DNA of 19,954 nt from JAZNOL01 sp045580815 (GCA_045580815.1 JAZNOL010000006.1:1-19954), one strand, 5' to 3'. Counted from the first letter of the stretch, positions 1 to 7,381 are shown. Notes: generated by a model from the letters alone, not told the origin. Translations and numbers: made by a program.

Positions 1-249
1 AATAATCTCCCCTAATCCGTACGGTTTTGAATCAAGCACAGCTCTGCCCATGCCGTTTGCGTATATTTTTATATATCCGTCACCGTTGCAGGAAAAATCA
101 CATATAAAATTCACCTTCAGCTCAACGCTGTCCAGCTTCCATAACGCCGGATAATCTGTGCCTTTTTCTTCTCTGCGGCTGTGCAAAAGATTTGAATGGT
201 ATATTTCAAAATCGCCGTTATTCCATATCCAATAGCTTTTTTTATTCAT
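1..249 (-). CDS. Alpha-L-rhamnosidase-like (GH78-type) protein, N-terminal part only
   Basis: Only the first 83 codons are present; the gene runs off the left edge. The translation starts MNKKSYWIWNNGDFEIYHSN and continues through LLHSRREEKGTDYPALWKLD. The W-I-W-x-x-G-D-F-E-I-Y-H opening, the H-S-R-R stretch and the Y-P-x-x-W-K element resemble the N-terminal beta-sandwich of Firmicutes GH78-type alpha-L-rhamnosidases, which release terminal rhamnose from pectin side chains and other glycans. No signal peptide is visible, so a cytoplasmic enzyme acting on imported oligosaccharides is likely (inference). The start is the ATG at 249-247, preceded by a GGGTGAT ribosome site and, about 18 bp from the codon, by a consensus promoter. 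It is a separate transcript from the surface genes upstream. The catalytic domain is not visible, so the family call is tentative. Confidence 0.55.
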   Translation of the reverse strand, partial: MNKKSYWIWNNGDFEIYHSNLLHSRREEKGTDYPALWKLDSVELKVNFICDFSCNGDGYIKIYANGMGRAVLDSKPYGLGEII

Positions 250-266
250 AATTATCACCCGTATGA

Positions 267-295
267 ATAATACCACATATGCAATAATTTGTCAA
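267..295 (-). promoter_or_regulatory. Sigma-A promoter of the rhamnosidase-like gene
   Basis: On the minus strand there is a perfect -35 TTGACA (295-290), a 17-bp spacer and a -10 TATTAT (272-267, five of six consensus bases). Transcription would start near 260, which leaves a leader of only about 11 nt before the ATG at 249. The leader is just long enough for the GGGTGAT ribosome site. Confidence 0.8.
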
Positions 296-544
296 CACTT
301 TTAATATTAAAGTATCATATTTTCTATATGATTTTCTGTGAAACTCTATTTGCAAAAGCTCTGCCGAATGTGCATGTGATTATGCCTGAAGTCTTTATGA
401 CAGAGATGATATTAATGCACTACAGAAGATTATACAAAACAATTTCCAAAGTGAGATTTATATTGACGATTTTATGCAACAATCCAATCCCAACACAAAT
501 CGGTGACAAAACCGCAGTTTCGGATAAGCTGATATTACAGATAC

Positions 545-599
545 AAAAAGGCGTGTCTCAATAAGTGAACTCTCACTAAATTGAGGCAACGCCTTTTTT
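545..599 (-). terminator. Long bidirectional intrinsic terminator after the alkaline phosphatase gene
   Basis: AAAAAGGCGT (545-554) pairs with ACGCCTTTTT (589-598). The stem continues as GTCTCAAT (555-562) against ATTGAGGC (80-87 of the same 100) with one bulged A. It closes with AGTGA (564-568) against TCACT (573-577) over an ACTC loop. That is about 23 paired positions, with T runs at both ends, so it can stop transcription in both directions. It lies 40 bp beyond the stop codon of the minus-strand phosphatase gene, and no convincing plus-strand gene feeds into it. Confidence 0.8.
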
Positions 600-638
600 A
601 CTGATTAAATTTTAACTTTTTCCGGTTAATTCCGGCTA

Positions 639-3086
639 TTATTCTGTAACAGTTACAGTAACTGTTGCCGCACGGCTGCCGTCCTGTTTTGATTTCGCCA
701 TAACTGTGAGTGTCGAGGCTGTTTCATCAGCTGAAACTGTAAGCAAGCCGTCTGCTGTGATTGTTGAGTATGCGCTTGCCGGTTCGATTGACCACAGAAC
801 CTCCTGAGACGGATTGTTTTCGCCAAGCACTGATACTGTAAATTGCAGGCTTTCACCTTTTTTAACCTCGGGGTTAAGCGGTAAAATAATGATTTCGTCT
901 ACTGTGGGTTTTGCCATGTACTGATACAAACCGGTTTCCGAATCATTTCCCCATACAGCAACGCCTGCAAGGTCACAACCTGCTTCTATTGCCGCAAGTC
1001 GTCTGCTGTCGTTAAGAAGCTGCACATCCACATCTGTTTCGGCAATTGTACCGTTGTCGGGCAACTGAACATAATCTGCATCATAGCACGCAACAGCAAA
1101 TTTGCCGTTTCCGTGTTTGAGTGCAACAGCGTGCACACCCTGCGATGCATTGATTTTTCCGCCAAAATAGCTATTGATTATTTTGCCGTAGTTGTTATAA
1201 ACAAGACCGCCGGCAATTTTTCCTGTAAGCTCTGCTGTTGTATAGCAGTTAAGCAGTTTACCTGTGGGTGCGAGGCTTTTTGCAATGCCTGCAACATAAG
1301 TTTTGCTTGTTTTAACTGTGCCTGCTGTGCCAAGGTTCATAACCGTGCCCGAAACTCTCGGGAATACGCAATTGTCTTTTGAGGATTCAATTTTAACGGT
1401 TAAAGTTTTTGAGTTTCCGTCATAAATACCTGCAAAGGTTGCTGTAGGCGACATTCCGTTATAATCATCAAGATAAGCCGCTGCGGTTATATCAAGATTT
1501 GCAGTCTGCATGAAATATGCACCCTCGTAGGTTTCACCCTCGTTAACATTTTTGGAAAATTCTATAAAATCGTAAGAGTTTTTAATAAGATACGGGTCTT
1601 CCTGTGTACCGCTGCCGGGGATGCCGTCAAACTTCTGACCGACATAGTTCCAGTCGTCTTCGTCAAGAACATCTGCCGGAACATAGAATCTTTCGTTCAC
1701 ATAAACAGGCAGTTTGTATCCTAAATCGTACTGTACACCGTCTTTTTCATAAACGGGGTTGTTGCGATAAACAACTTTGTTTCCGCTTGCAAATTCAAAA
1801 CGTTCATTGTCGGCAAAATACACACCGATTTCGGTAACGTCAATAAATAAATCGTTTGACACTTCCATCAGGTCAATACCCATCAAATCTGCAACATATG
1901 GTGCAAAATCTGTGATTTCACAGCTATAGTTTTCACGGGTTTCGGGTGTGTCACCGGGTACTGTTGAAAGACCGTCCATAATTTCTACGCCTTCGGGAGC
2001 ATACAGCCACACAGGAACATCCTGCATAGTGTGATTTCCACCTTCCCAATCTGCAAGGGCATAGTCATTACCTGCCGTAACTGCTTCAATTGCAGCCTGT
2101 CTGAGCTCATCTTTGATTGACAAACCGCCTGTATCGTGGTCAGGTGTTGCAATAACAAGTGTGTCGTTGCGAGTTTTTGCGTAATCAACAGCAACCTTAA
2201 ACGCCGCATCAAAAGCAATATATTCCGATGCAACAAGATGTGCATTGTTTGAGTGACCACCCGCATCAATATAAGCCCCCTCAACCATGAGGAAAAATCC
2301 GTCCTCATCGCCTGAAAGTGCTGTGATTGCCGCCTGTGTCATTTCGGCAAGTGTTGCCTGGTGTGACTCAAGAGTTACGTCAGGTGCAATGCCTATATCG
2401 CTCATATTTGCCCAGATTTTGTCGCCCGGCTGAACATCTTCAAGCTGTGCTTTGTCTGTAATAACAGTATATCCTCTGTCAATAACATCCTGAACAGAAG
2501 CACCGTACTGCCATATATCACTAAAACCTCCGGCAAGCACAACGTCAATACCTTTGTTTTCTATCTGTGGATATATCTCTGTTTTGTTATCACGATAGGT
2601 TGAGTGCGCAGCAAAAGCCGCAGGTGTAGCCTCCCATGGAGCCACAGTACTGATAAGACCGACAGATTTGTCAATATACTGTGCCGCCTCTAAAAGGGAT
2701 GCTTTGGGAATATTGTTGCGAGTTATACCGACAGCACCGTTATCCGGCTGATAACCGGTTGCGAGTGCTGTGCCGGAAGCCGCCGAGTCAACAACAGAGC
2801 CTGTTGTTGACATTCTGGGACTGCTGCCCACAAGATAGTCGCGCAATGTCATTGGGTCTGTGTTTGACGGTGTTTTATAAAGAAATTTTTCGTTAAGTCC
2901 ACCAGCCATTTTTACGTCGTTTGCAAAGTCATAACTGCCGTAGCCTGCACCATCGGGAATCAAAAAGATAACGTTTTTAATCTGTGGTGCATCGGTTTCT
3001 GCAAAAACTGCAACTGCAGAAACCGACAGGATAACAGCAACACACAAAACAAATGATAATAATTTATTTAAAACTTTATTTTTCAT
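639..3086 (-). CDS. Secreted multidomain alkaline phosphatase (PhoA family) with Cu-amine-oxidase-like, GLUG and Ig-like tail
   Basis: The enzyme hydrolyses phosphate monoesters outside the membrane. Residues 1-29 are a Sec signal peptide (cut after VFA). The catalytic domain (about 35-415) carries the whole PhoA set: metal ligand D45 in LIPDG, nucleophile S101 in VVDSAASG, T154, R165, E269/D274/H278 in MVEGAYIDAGGH, D316-H317 in TPDHD, and H352 in GGNHTMQDVP. Most PhoA enzymes are 450-550 aa; this one has 815. The extra 400 residues hold a Cu-amine-oxidase-N-like stretch (about 418-470, with VYVNERFYVP), a GLUG-like region (about 481-660, opening GSGTQEDPYLI and containing GGLVYNNYGKIINSY), and a Big_2-type Ig-like domain at the C-terminus (about 735-815). 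No SLH domain or LPxTG motif is present. It sits 29 bp after the 1253-aa gene, has an AGGAGA ribosome site before its ATG, and should be cotranscribed. Confidence 0.88.
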   Translation of the reverse strand: MKNKVLNKLLSFVLCVAVILSVSAVAVFAETDAPQIKNVIFLIPDGAGYGSYDFANDVKMAGGLNEKFLYKTPSNTDPMTLRDYLVGSSPRMSTTGSVVDSAASGTALATGYQPDNGAVGITRNNIPKASLLEAAQYIDKSVGLISTVAPWEATPAAFAAHSTYRDNKTEIYPQIENKGIDVVLAGGFSDIWQYGASVQDVIDRGYTVITDKAQLEDVQPGDKIWANMSDIGIAPDVTLESHQATLAEMTQAAITALSGDEDGFFLMVEGAYIDAGGHSNNAHLVASEYIAFDAAFKVAVDYAKTRNDTLVIATPDHDTGGLSIKDELRQAAIEAVTAGNDYALADWEGGNHTMQDVPVWLYAPEGVEIMDGLSTVPGDTPETRENYSCEITDFAPYVADLMGIDLMEVSNDLFIDVTEIGVYFADNERFEFASGNKVVYRNNPVYEKDGVQYDLGYKLPVYVNERFYVPADVLDEDDWNYVGQKFDGIPGSGTQEDPYLIKNSYDFIEFSKNVNEGETYEGAYFMQTANLDITAAAYLDDYNGMSPTATFAGIYDGNSKTLTVKIESSKDNCVFPRVSGTVMNLGTAGTVKTSKTYVAGIAKSLAPTGKLLNCYTTAELTGKIAGGLVYNNYGKIINSYFGGKINASQGVHAVALKHGNGKFAVACYDADYVQLPDNGTIAETDVDVQLLNDSRRLAAIEAGCDLAGVAVWGNDSETGLYQYMAKPTVDEIIILPLNPEVKKGESLQFTVSVLGENNPSQEVLWSIEPASAYSTITADGLLTVSADETASTLTVMAKSKQDGSRAATVTVTVTE

Positions 3087-3115
3087 AATGCTTTATCTCC
3101 TTTCACTTTCTGCAA

Positions 3116-6100
3116 TTAATATGCTCTTACCGCATAAGACTGCGGAAGTGCAATGTATCTGTTGCCGTTTATAATCAGATATACTGTAACATCTGTGGGG
3201 TTATAAGCATAAGTTGAAGTAAATTCAATCTGCTGTGCTGCTTTGACATATTCGCTTATTTCAAGGTTTGTTGCTTTCCAGATGCCATCGTCGCTTATTT
3301 TTGCAAAAACAGTTTCATAAGCCGCAAGACGGTCAGCATCTTCCATGCCTTCTGTTCTGTCAATTACAGAAAGAATCTGAAATTCTGCCGGTGTAGACAT
3401 TTTTGCAAGTTTGTCTGCGTATGCGGCAACCTCGTCTTTAAGGTCAGCAGTCATCCAAGCAGTCTGGTGCCAGTCCATCCAGTTTTCGGGCACGTCAAGA
3501 CTGCCGTTTGTGTGGATATCACGGGCATAAGCATATCCGTTTTCGGTGAGATATGTAATCAAATCGTCGCAGAAATCTCTTTCTTCGGGAGCCATATATG
3601 CCCACGCAAGACCTTTCGGTGTTACAAATTTTGCACCGATAGATGCTTCTGCATCTTCAATTGAAGCGATGCTCTGCTCGTATGTGGGAGGTGCAACTGT
3701 TTCGCCGTTTTCGTTAACGTATTCTTCTGTGAGGTAAATTTCTGCACCTGTGGTGCCGTTTGCAATTTCAAAATTGTTGTTTTTATAAATTGCATTGTCT
3801 GAGCCTGCACTGAGATTAAATGTTGCATTTATGCCGTAATCTGCCATGAGCTCTGCAAGCTGAGTATTATAATCTGCATCACCGTCAAAGCTGAAGGTTG
3901 CCGCTTTTTTGGTGTATGACGGGAATGTAACCTCACTTGTTGCAATTTTAAAATCAATAAATTTAGATTCTTTTGCAAGAGGTGTCAGATTAGCACCGTC
4001 CCATATGAACGCTTTCATCGTTTCGGCGGTCATTTCAAGAGCACCTGATTTGTATTCACCAAAAAGTCCTGCTGTTGTGGGACAAACTGTGCAATCGACA
4101 AGTCTGCCTGTGCTGTCATAGTTGCCTACAACAAGCATGGGAGCAAGCTGTGACGGGTTGTACCACACGCTCTGCATTTTGATTCCACCTGTTTCTTTTG
4201 CAACATAAGAAACATCGTCAACATAAGTTTTTTTGCTGTCGCCGTATGCAAACACCTGCAATTTTGCAGTTTTGTCAAACAGCGGGTCATTGTCATACCA
4301 TGCATCTTCCCAATAAACTTCGCCGCTGCAGTTGTTTGTAACTGACCATTTAAAGGTGTCGCCATTTCTTTCTATTGTAAGAGTATATGGGTCAGTAGCG
4401 TGTCGTCCTTTTGGTCCTCCATTATAAAGGCCGCTGGGGGTTGCTTCGTCGCCGTATTCGCAATAAAGCCATGATGCAGGCTCTGCACCTGATTCTGCCA
4501 TAGCAGGTGTGTCAATAACAGCGCCCGAAACTTTTGTAAATCTCGGAGGACTTACAAGTGCTTCCTCAGGAGTGTCTGCAACGCCTGTGTTGTTAAACAG
4601 AGCAAGCTCATAATATTCTGTTTCGTCGTCGGGATTTGAAAGGCGTATACCCATAACCGGGTTACATCTGCCATCAAAATAGTTTCTTAAAACAGCCGAA
4701 TATTCATAACTGTCAGCATTATCATCCGTACCGATTTCATAATTGAGCACTGTCAGTCTGTTTGAGTCATCGTTAATGGGACGCATTGACAAAACAATGT
4801 TGTCGGTAAGATAATCTTTGGTTGTGTAACTGTTACATAAATATTGTTCGTAAACAACCTCGTAAAGGGTCGCCCAGCTTACGCCGCCGAATTTTTCGGA
4901 GGTTTTCCAGTTTGTAGCAAGAGTTTTGCCGCTGCCTGTTGCAACGCCGGGCACGCCGTTGTCGCTGTCAATACCGTAGTTGCCGCTGACTGTTTCCCAA
5001 ACTGTGTGGCCCTGCATATCGTCAGAAACCCTGTCTGTAACAAGACCGCTTTCACGGTAAATTTCAACACCGAGTTTTTTAAGTGAAACATTGTTTATAA
5101 ATGTGCTGCCGTTGCCGCCTTCGGTGCCGCTGTATTCAAACAACTGCAAGGTTCCGCAACCGGCAAACAACGGGTTTGCATCTGTCCAGCTGTCTGTCCA
5201 GATAACTTCGCCTGTTTCTTTTTCTTCAACAGACCAGATGAATGTGTTGCCCTGTCTGCCCAGTTTAACGGTAAACCATTCGGTTTCATAACCATTTGTC
5301 TGTTTATAAATACCGCTGGCTGTTTTGTTTGTGCCGTATTCGGTATAAAGCCAGGTCGCAGGCTCACTGCCAACCTCTGCAACATTGGGAGTGTTAAGGT
5401 CGCTGCCGCCCTGTACTTTTGTAAAACGGGGAGCGCTTACTTTTGCCGCCTCTTTGTCTGCTGCAGTGCCTGTGTTGTTAATAAGTGCAATTTCGTAATA
5501 GTTTGTTTCATCTGTCGGGTCAAAAATACGCATACCCATAACAAGCGATGACGAACCGTTAAAATAGCTTCTCAAATCTGCCGAATAAATATAGCTGTCT
5601 CCAACTTCGCTCACGTCACCAATTCTGTTAATAGCCGCCTGCCATCTGTCGTCTTTTGCAAGGCTCTTGATTGATATAACCTTGTCGGTAAGGTCATAGT
5701 CTTTGCTTGTATATTTATTGCCGAGCCATGTGTCATAACGCACACGGTAGTCTGAGCTCCAGCTTTTGCCGCCGAATATGGGCGAAGTTACCCATACATC
5801 AGGCACAAGAACATCGTTTTTACCGCTTGCAACGCCGGGTACGTTGTTGTCGTAGTCTTCACCAAGCTCGCCAACAGGCACATAAAGGGGATGGTCTTCA
5901 ATATCATCATCAAAAATATCGAGAGGTGCTGTAACTACAGGTGCTTCAACTGCATCTAAAACAACATTGTTTATAAATGTTGAACCGTTGCCGCCGCCGT
6001 ATTCAAAAAGCTGTAATCTGCCAACGCCCTCAAACAAGGGAGATGCGTCTTCCCATTTATCTTTCCAGATAACTTCGCCAGTTGATTTTTCTGTAACTGT

Positions 6101-6877
6101 CCATGAAAAAACGTCGCCCTGTCTGCCGAGAGAAAGTGTAAACCACTCTGTATGATGGGGTAACGGTGATGCGGGATAAAGACCGCTTGCTGTTGCTTCT
6201 TCACCGTATTTTGTATAAAGCCATGTTGCAGGCTCACTGCCTTCTGCCGCAATTGCAGGTGTGTTGATGTCTGCACCTTTTACTTTTGTAAAACGGGGAG
6301 CAGAAACTTTGGCTTCATCTTTTGAGTTTGCAACGCCTGTGTTGTTAAACAAAGCGATTTCATAATAATTTGCTTCGTTTTCAGGGTCAGCAATACGCAT
6401 ACCCATAACAGGTGTTGAATTGCCGTTAAAATATGTACGGATGTCAGCCCGATAAACAAAGTTATCACCAACATCGCTTACGTCTTTAATAAGGTTAACC
6501 GCCGCCTGAATACTTGTATCGTTTGAGATACTTTTGATGCTGATAACTTTGTCGGTGGTTACATCGGCATCATTGCCATTCCACGCGTTTGCATACTGCA
6601 TATCGTATCTTACACGATAGTCTGTTGCCCAGGCACCACCGCCAAACATAGGCGAAACCTGCCAAACGCCGGGCACAAAGATGTCGCCTTTGCCGCTGGC
6701 AACGCCGGGCACGTTGTTGTCGTAGTCTTCACCAAGACTGCCAACGGGCACATAAAGTGTGTGGTCTTCAATTGTATCGCTGAAAAATGCGGTATCCTCT
6801 GCCAAAGCAACAGGAAATGCACAAATAAGTGCAACCGCAGAAAGAAGCGAAACAATTTTTTTGAATGCTTTTTTCAA
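3116..6877 (-). CDS. Secreted protein with three beta-sandwich repeats, a shared FLWD-type module and a degenerate polysaccharide deacetylase domain
   Basis: Residues 1-26 are a signal peptide (PVALA-ED). Three homologous repeats follow (about 32-310, 321-601, 617-893). Repeats 1 and 2 are very close, for example LYVPVGSLGEDYDNNVPGVA against LYVPVGELGEDYDNNVPGVA. All three contain YFNG or YFDG, MG(M/I)R, YYE(I/L)AL and RFTKV. They look like LamG-type, concanavalin-like beta-sandwiches and may bind glycan (inference). Residues 897-970 form a module shared with other locus proteins (MKAFIWDGANLTPLA). Residues 985-1236 match a NodB/CE4-like deacetylase family (KAATFSFDGD, then YGINATFNL, then GIWKATNLEISEYV), but the metal-binding positions are not conserved, so it is probably inactive. 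The start is a TTG at 6877, with AGGAGG 8 nt upstream and no usable ATG near. First gene of a pair with the phosphatase. Confidence 0.85.
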   Translation of the reverse strand: MKKAFKKIVSLLSAVALICAFPVALAEDTAFFSDTIEDHTLYVPVGSLGEDYDNNVPGVASGKGDIFVPGVWQVSPMFGGGAWATDYRVRYDMQYANAWNGNDADVTTDKVISIKSISNDTSIQAAVNLIKDVSDVGDNFVYRADIRTYFNGNSTPVMGMRIADPENEANYYEIALFNNTGVANSKDEAKVSAPRFTKVKGADINTPAIAAEGSEPATWLYTKYGEEATASGLYPASPLPHHTEWFTLSLGRQGDVFSWTVTEKSTGEVIWKDKWEDASPLFEGVGRLQLFEYGGGNGSTFINNVVLDAVEAPVVTAPLDIFDDDIEDHPLYVPVGELGEDYDNNVPGVASGKNDVLVPDVWVTSPIFGGKSWSSDYRVRYDTWLGNKYTSKDYDLTDKVISIKSLAKDDRWQAAINRIGDVSEVGDSYIYSADLRSYFNGSSSLVMGMRIFDPTDETNYYEIALINNTGTAADKEAAKVSAPRFTKVQGGSDLNTPNVAEVGSEPATWLYTEYGTNKTASGIYKQTNGYETEWFTVKLGRQGNTFIWSVEEKETGEVIWTDSWTDANPLFAGCGTLQLFEYSGTEGGNGSTFINNVSLKKLGVEIYRESGLVTDRVSDDMQGHTVWETVSGNYGIDSDNGVPGVATGSGKTLATNWKTSEKFGGVSWATLYEVVYEQYLCNSYTTKDYLTDNIVLSMRPINDDSNRLTVLNYEIGTDDNADSYEYSAVLRNYFDGRCNPVMGIRLSNPDDETEYYELALFNNTGVADTPEEALVSPPRFTKVSGAVIDTPAMAESGAEPASWLYCEYGDEATPSGLYNGGPKGRHATDPYTLTIERNGDTFKWSVTNNCSGEVYWEDAWYDNDPLFDKTAKLQVFAYGDSKKTYVDDVSYVAKETGGIKMQSVWYNPSQLAPMLVVGNYDSTGRLVDCTVCPTTAGLFGEYKSGALEMTAETMKAFIWDGANLTPLAKESKFIDFKIATSEVTFPSYTKKAATFSFDGDADYNTQLAELMADYGINATFNLSAGSDNAIYKNNNFEIANGTTGAEIYLTEEYVNENGETVAPPTYEQSIASIEDAEASIGAKFVTPKGLAWAYMAPEERDFCDDLITYLTENGYAYARDIHTNGSLDVPENWMDWHQTAWMTADLKDEVAAYADKLAKMSTPAEFQILSVIDRTEGMEDADRLAAYETVFAKISDDGIWKATNLEISEYVKAAQQIEFTSTYAYNPTDVTVYLIINGNRYIALPQSYAVRAY
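3170..3925 (-). other. Degenerate NodB/CE4-type deacetylase domain (within the 1253-aa protein)
   Basis: This covers residues 985-1236. The fold-level landmarks of the family are kept: the first strand (AATFSFDGD), ADYGINATFNL, TENGYAYARDI, the W near ENWMDWH, and the C-terminal GIWKATNLEI. The usual FDDG motif reads FDGD (997-1000), so the second Asp (metal ligand) is displaced. The region that normally reads A-x-H-T-x-x-H reads IANGTTGA (1038-1045) and has no histidine. The later W-G-H-S motif is replaced by SVIDRTEG around 1170-1177. Loss of catalysis is inferred by comparison with the family from memory. Confidence 0.7.
4199..5029 (-). repeat. Beta-sandwich repeat, copy 3 of the 1253-aa protein
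   Basis: Residues 617-893. It is the most divergent copy but keeps the order and key elements: QGHTVWE, GVPGVATGSG, YFDGRCNPVMGIRL, YYELALFNNTG, PRFTKVSG, CSGEVYW and YVDDV. Confidence 0.75.
5075..5917 (-). repeat. Beta-sandwich repeat, copy 2 of the 1253-aa protein
   Basis: Residues 321-601. It repeats the elements of copy 1 in order: EDHPLYVPVGELGEDYDNN, LVMGMRIFDP, YYEIALINNTG, APRFTKVQG, EWFTVKLGRQGN, ETGEVIW and FINNV. It is much closer to copy 1 than to copy 3. Confidence 0.8.
5948..6784 (-). repeat. Beta-sandwich repeat, copy 1 of the 1253-aa protein
   Basis: Residues 32-310. Signature elements: EDHTLYVPVGSLGEDYDNN, then PVMGMRIADP, YYEIALFNNTG, APRFTKVKG, EWFTLSLGRQGD, STGEVIW and FINNV. 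The DNA is still closely similar to copy 2, which indicates a recent internal duplication. Confidence 0.8.
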
Positions 6878-6885
6878 TTTACATT

Positions 6886-6891
6886 CCTCCT
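6886..6891 (-). promoter_or_regulatory. AGGAGG ribosome site that fixes a TTG start
   Basis: Minus strand reads AGGAGGAATGTAAATTG. The only ATG between the site and the TTG is followed at once by a TAA stop in its own frame, so the TTG at 6877-6875, 8 nt from the site and directly before the K-K-A-F-K-K signal peptide, must be the start. Confidence 0.8.
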
Positions 6892-6986
6892 TTTAAATTT
6901 TATAAAACCACTTCTTCACAAAAATTCCGGAAAAAGCGGGATTTTATATTACATAAGTTTTTCGGTGGATAATATCCGTCCGAAAA

Positions 6987-7154
6987 GCCTTCTCCCCGGT
7001 GGAGAAGGTGGGTTGCAGAGCAACCCGGATGAGGGGATTTTGCGGTAGCAAAATGACTGCAAAATCTCGGGACCTCTATAAGTATGCCGCCATACGGCGA
7101 CATCCCCTCATCAGCCTCGCATTCGCTCGACAGCTTCTCCACCAAGGAGAAGCC
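6987..7154. mobile_element. MITE/REP-like palindromic repeat element
   Basis: The two ends are inverted copies of each other. The left end is CCTTCTCC (6988-6995) over a CCGGT loop to GGAGAAGG (7001-7008), then GGATGAGGGGAT. The right end, read on the other strand, is GGCTTCTCC-TTGGT-GGAGAAGC (7154-7133) and later GATGAGGGGAT. Inner hairpins include GGGTTGC/GCAACCC (7010-7026). It has no coding capacity. Such GGAGAAGG...GATGAGGGG units are scattered through many Clostridia genomes (from memory). No target-site duplication was confirmed. Confidence 0.65.
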
Positions 7155-7183
7155 TTGAACTTGTGTAACCTTTTAGCTGTTAC

Positions 7184-7201
7184 AAAACCTTGCAGGTTTT
7201 T
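7184..7201. terminator. Short hairpin with T run, possible terminator or attenuator
   Basis: AAAACCT (7184-7190), a TGC loop, then AGGTTTT (7194-7200) and a further T. The symmetry means both strands end in a U run. It lies inside the likely leader of the 1253-aa gene, so on the minus strand it could attenuate that transcript. The stem is A/T rich and weak. Confidence 0.35.
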
Positions 7202-7215
7202 CAAATCTTATGGGC

Positions 7216-7236
7216 GGAACGGTTATGAACCGTTCC
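7216..7236. repeat. Perfect palindrome GGAACGGTT/AACCGTTCC
   Basis: GGAACGGTT (7216-7224), an ATG loop, then AACCGTTCC (7228-7236): nine perfect base pairs. It is followed by CTACGG. The form GTAGGGAACGGTT...AACCGTTCC is another dispersed palindrome seen in Clostridia intergenic regions (from memory). It falls at the predicted transcription start of the minus-strand operon, so a regulatory role is also possible. Confidence 0.55.
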
Positions 7237-7242
7237 CTACGG

Positions 7243-7272
7243 ATTATACAATTTTTGTTATTATTTTCACAA
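7243..7272 (-). promoter_or_regulatory. Candidate promoter of the 1253-aa gene / phosphatase operon
   Basis: Minus strand: -35 TTGTGA (7272-7267, four of six consensus bases), 18-bp spacer, perfect -10 TATAAT (7248-7243). Transcription would start near 7236 and give a leader of about 360 nt that crosses the palindromes and the MITE-like element before the TTG start at 6877. The weak -35 would fit an activator-dependent promoter, with the AraC gene next door. Confidence 0.5.
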
Positions 7273-7286
7273 TTTCACACATGAAA
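7265..7286. promoter_or_regulatory. Tandem TTTCACA repeat, candidate AraC-type operator
   Basis: TTTCACA occurs at 7265-7271 and again at 7273-7279, an 8-bp period. The second copy also begins an inverted pair, TTTCA (7273-7277) with TGAAA (7282-7286). The first copy overlaps the -35 of the minus-strand promoter, and the site lies between the two divergent promoters. AraC-family proteins often bind direct repeats next to a -35 box. No binding evidence exists here. Confidence 0.3.
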
Positions 7287-7322
7287 AATCAACAGGTATT
7301 ATCACTTTTATACAAAAACCGC

Positions 7323-7351
7323 TTGACAATTTTATTATAACAGAGTATAAT
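7323..7351 (+). promoter_or_regulatory. Perfect-consensus sigma-A promoter of the araC-family gene
   Basis: TTGACA (7323-7328), a 17-bp spacer, then TATAAT (7346-7351): both boxes match consensus exactly. The start point would be near 7358, giving a leader of about 150 nt before the ATG at 7507. Such a strong promoter for a regulator suggests constitutive expression unless the regulator or another factor represses it. Confidence 0.85.
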
Positions 7352-7381
7352 AAAAATTGAAATAGACAAAATCAACACGTT

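Noticed and set aside
289..564. 91-codon plus-strand reading frame with a TTG start
   Set aside because: It has no ribosome site, overlaps the rhamnosidase-like promoter and ends inside the terminator hairpin. At best it is part of a decayed gene.
6987..7154. CRISPR array or attachment site
   Set aside because: The repeats are inverted, not direct and evenly spaced, and there is no integrase or cas gene nearby.
6761..7340. Overlapping small reading frames across the palindromic elements
   Set aside because: They translate the hairpin arms in both directions and lack ribosome sites.
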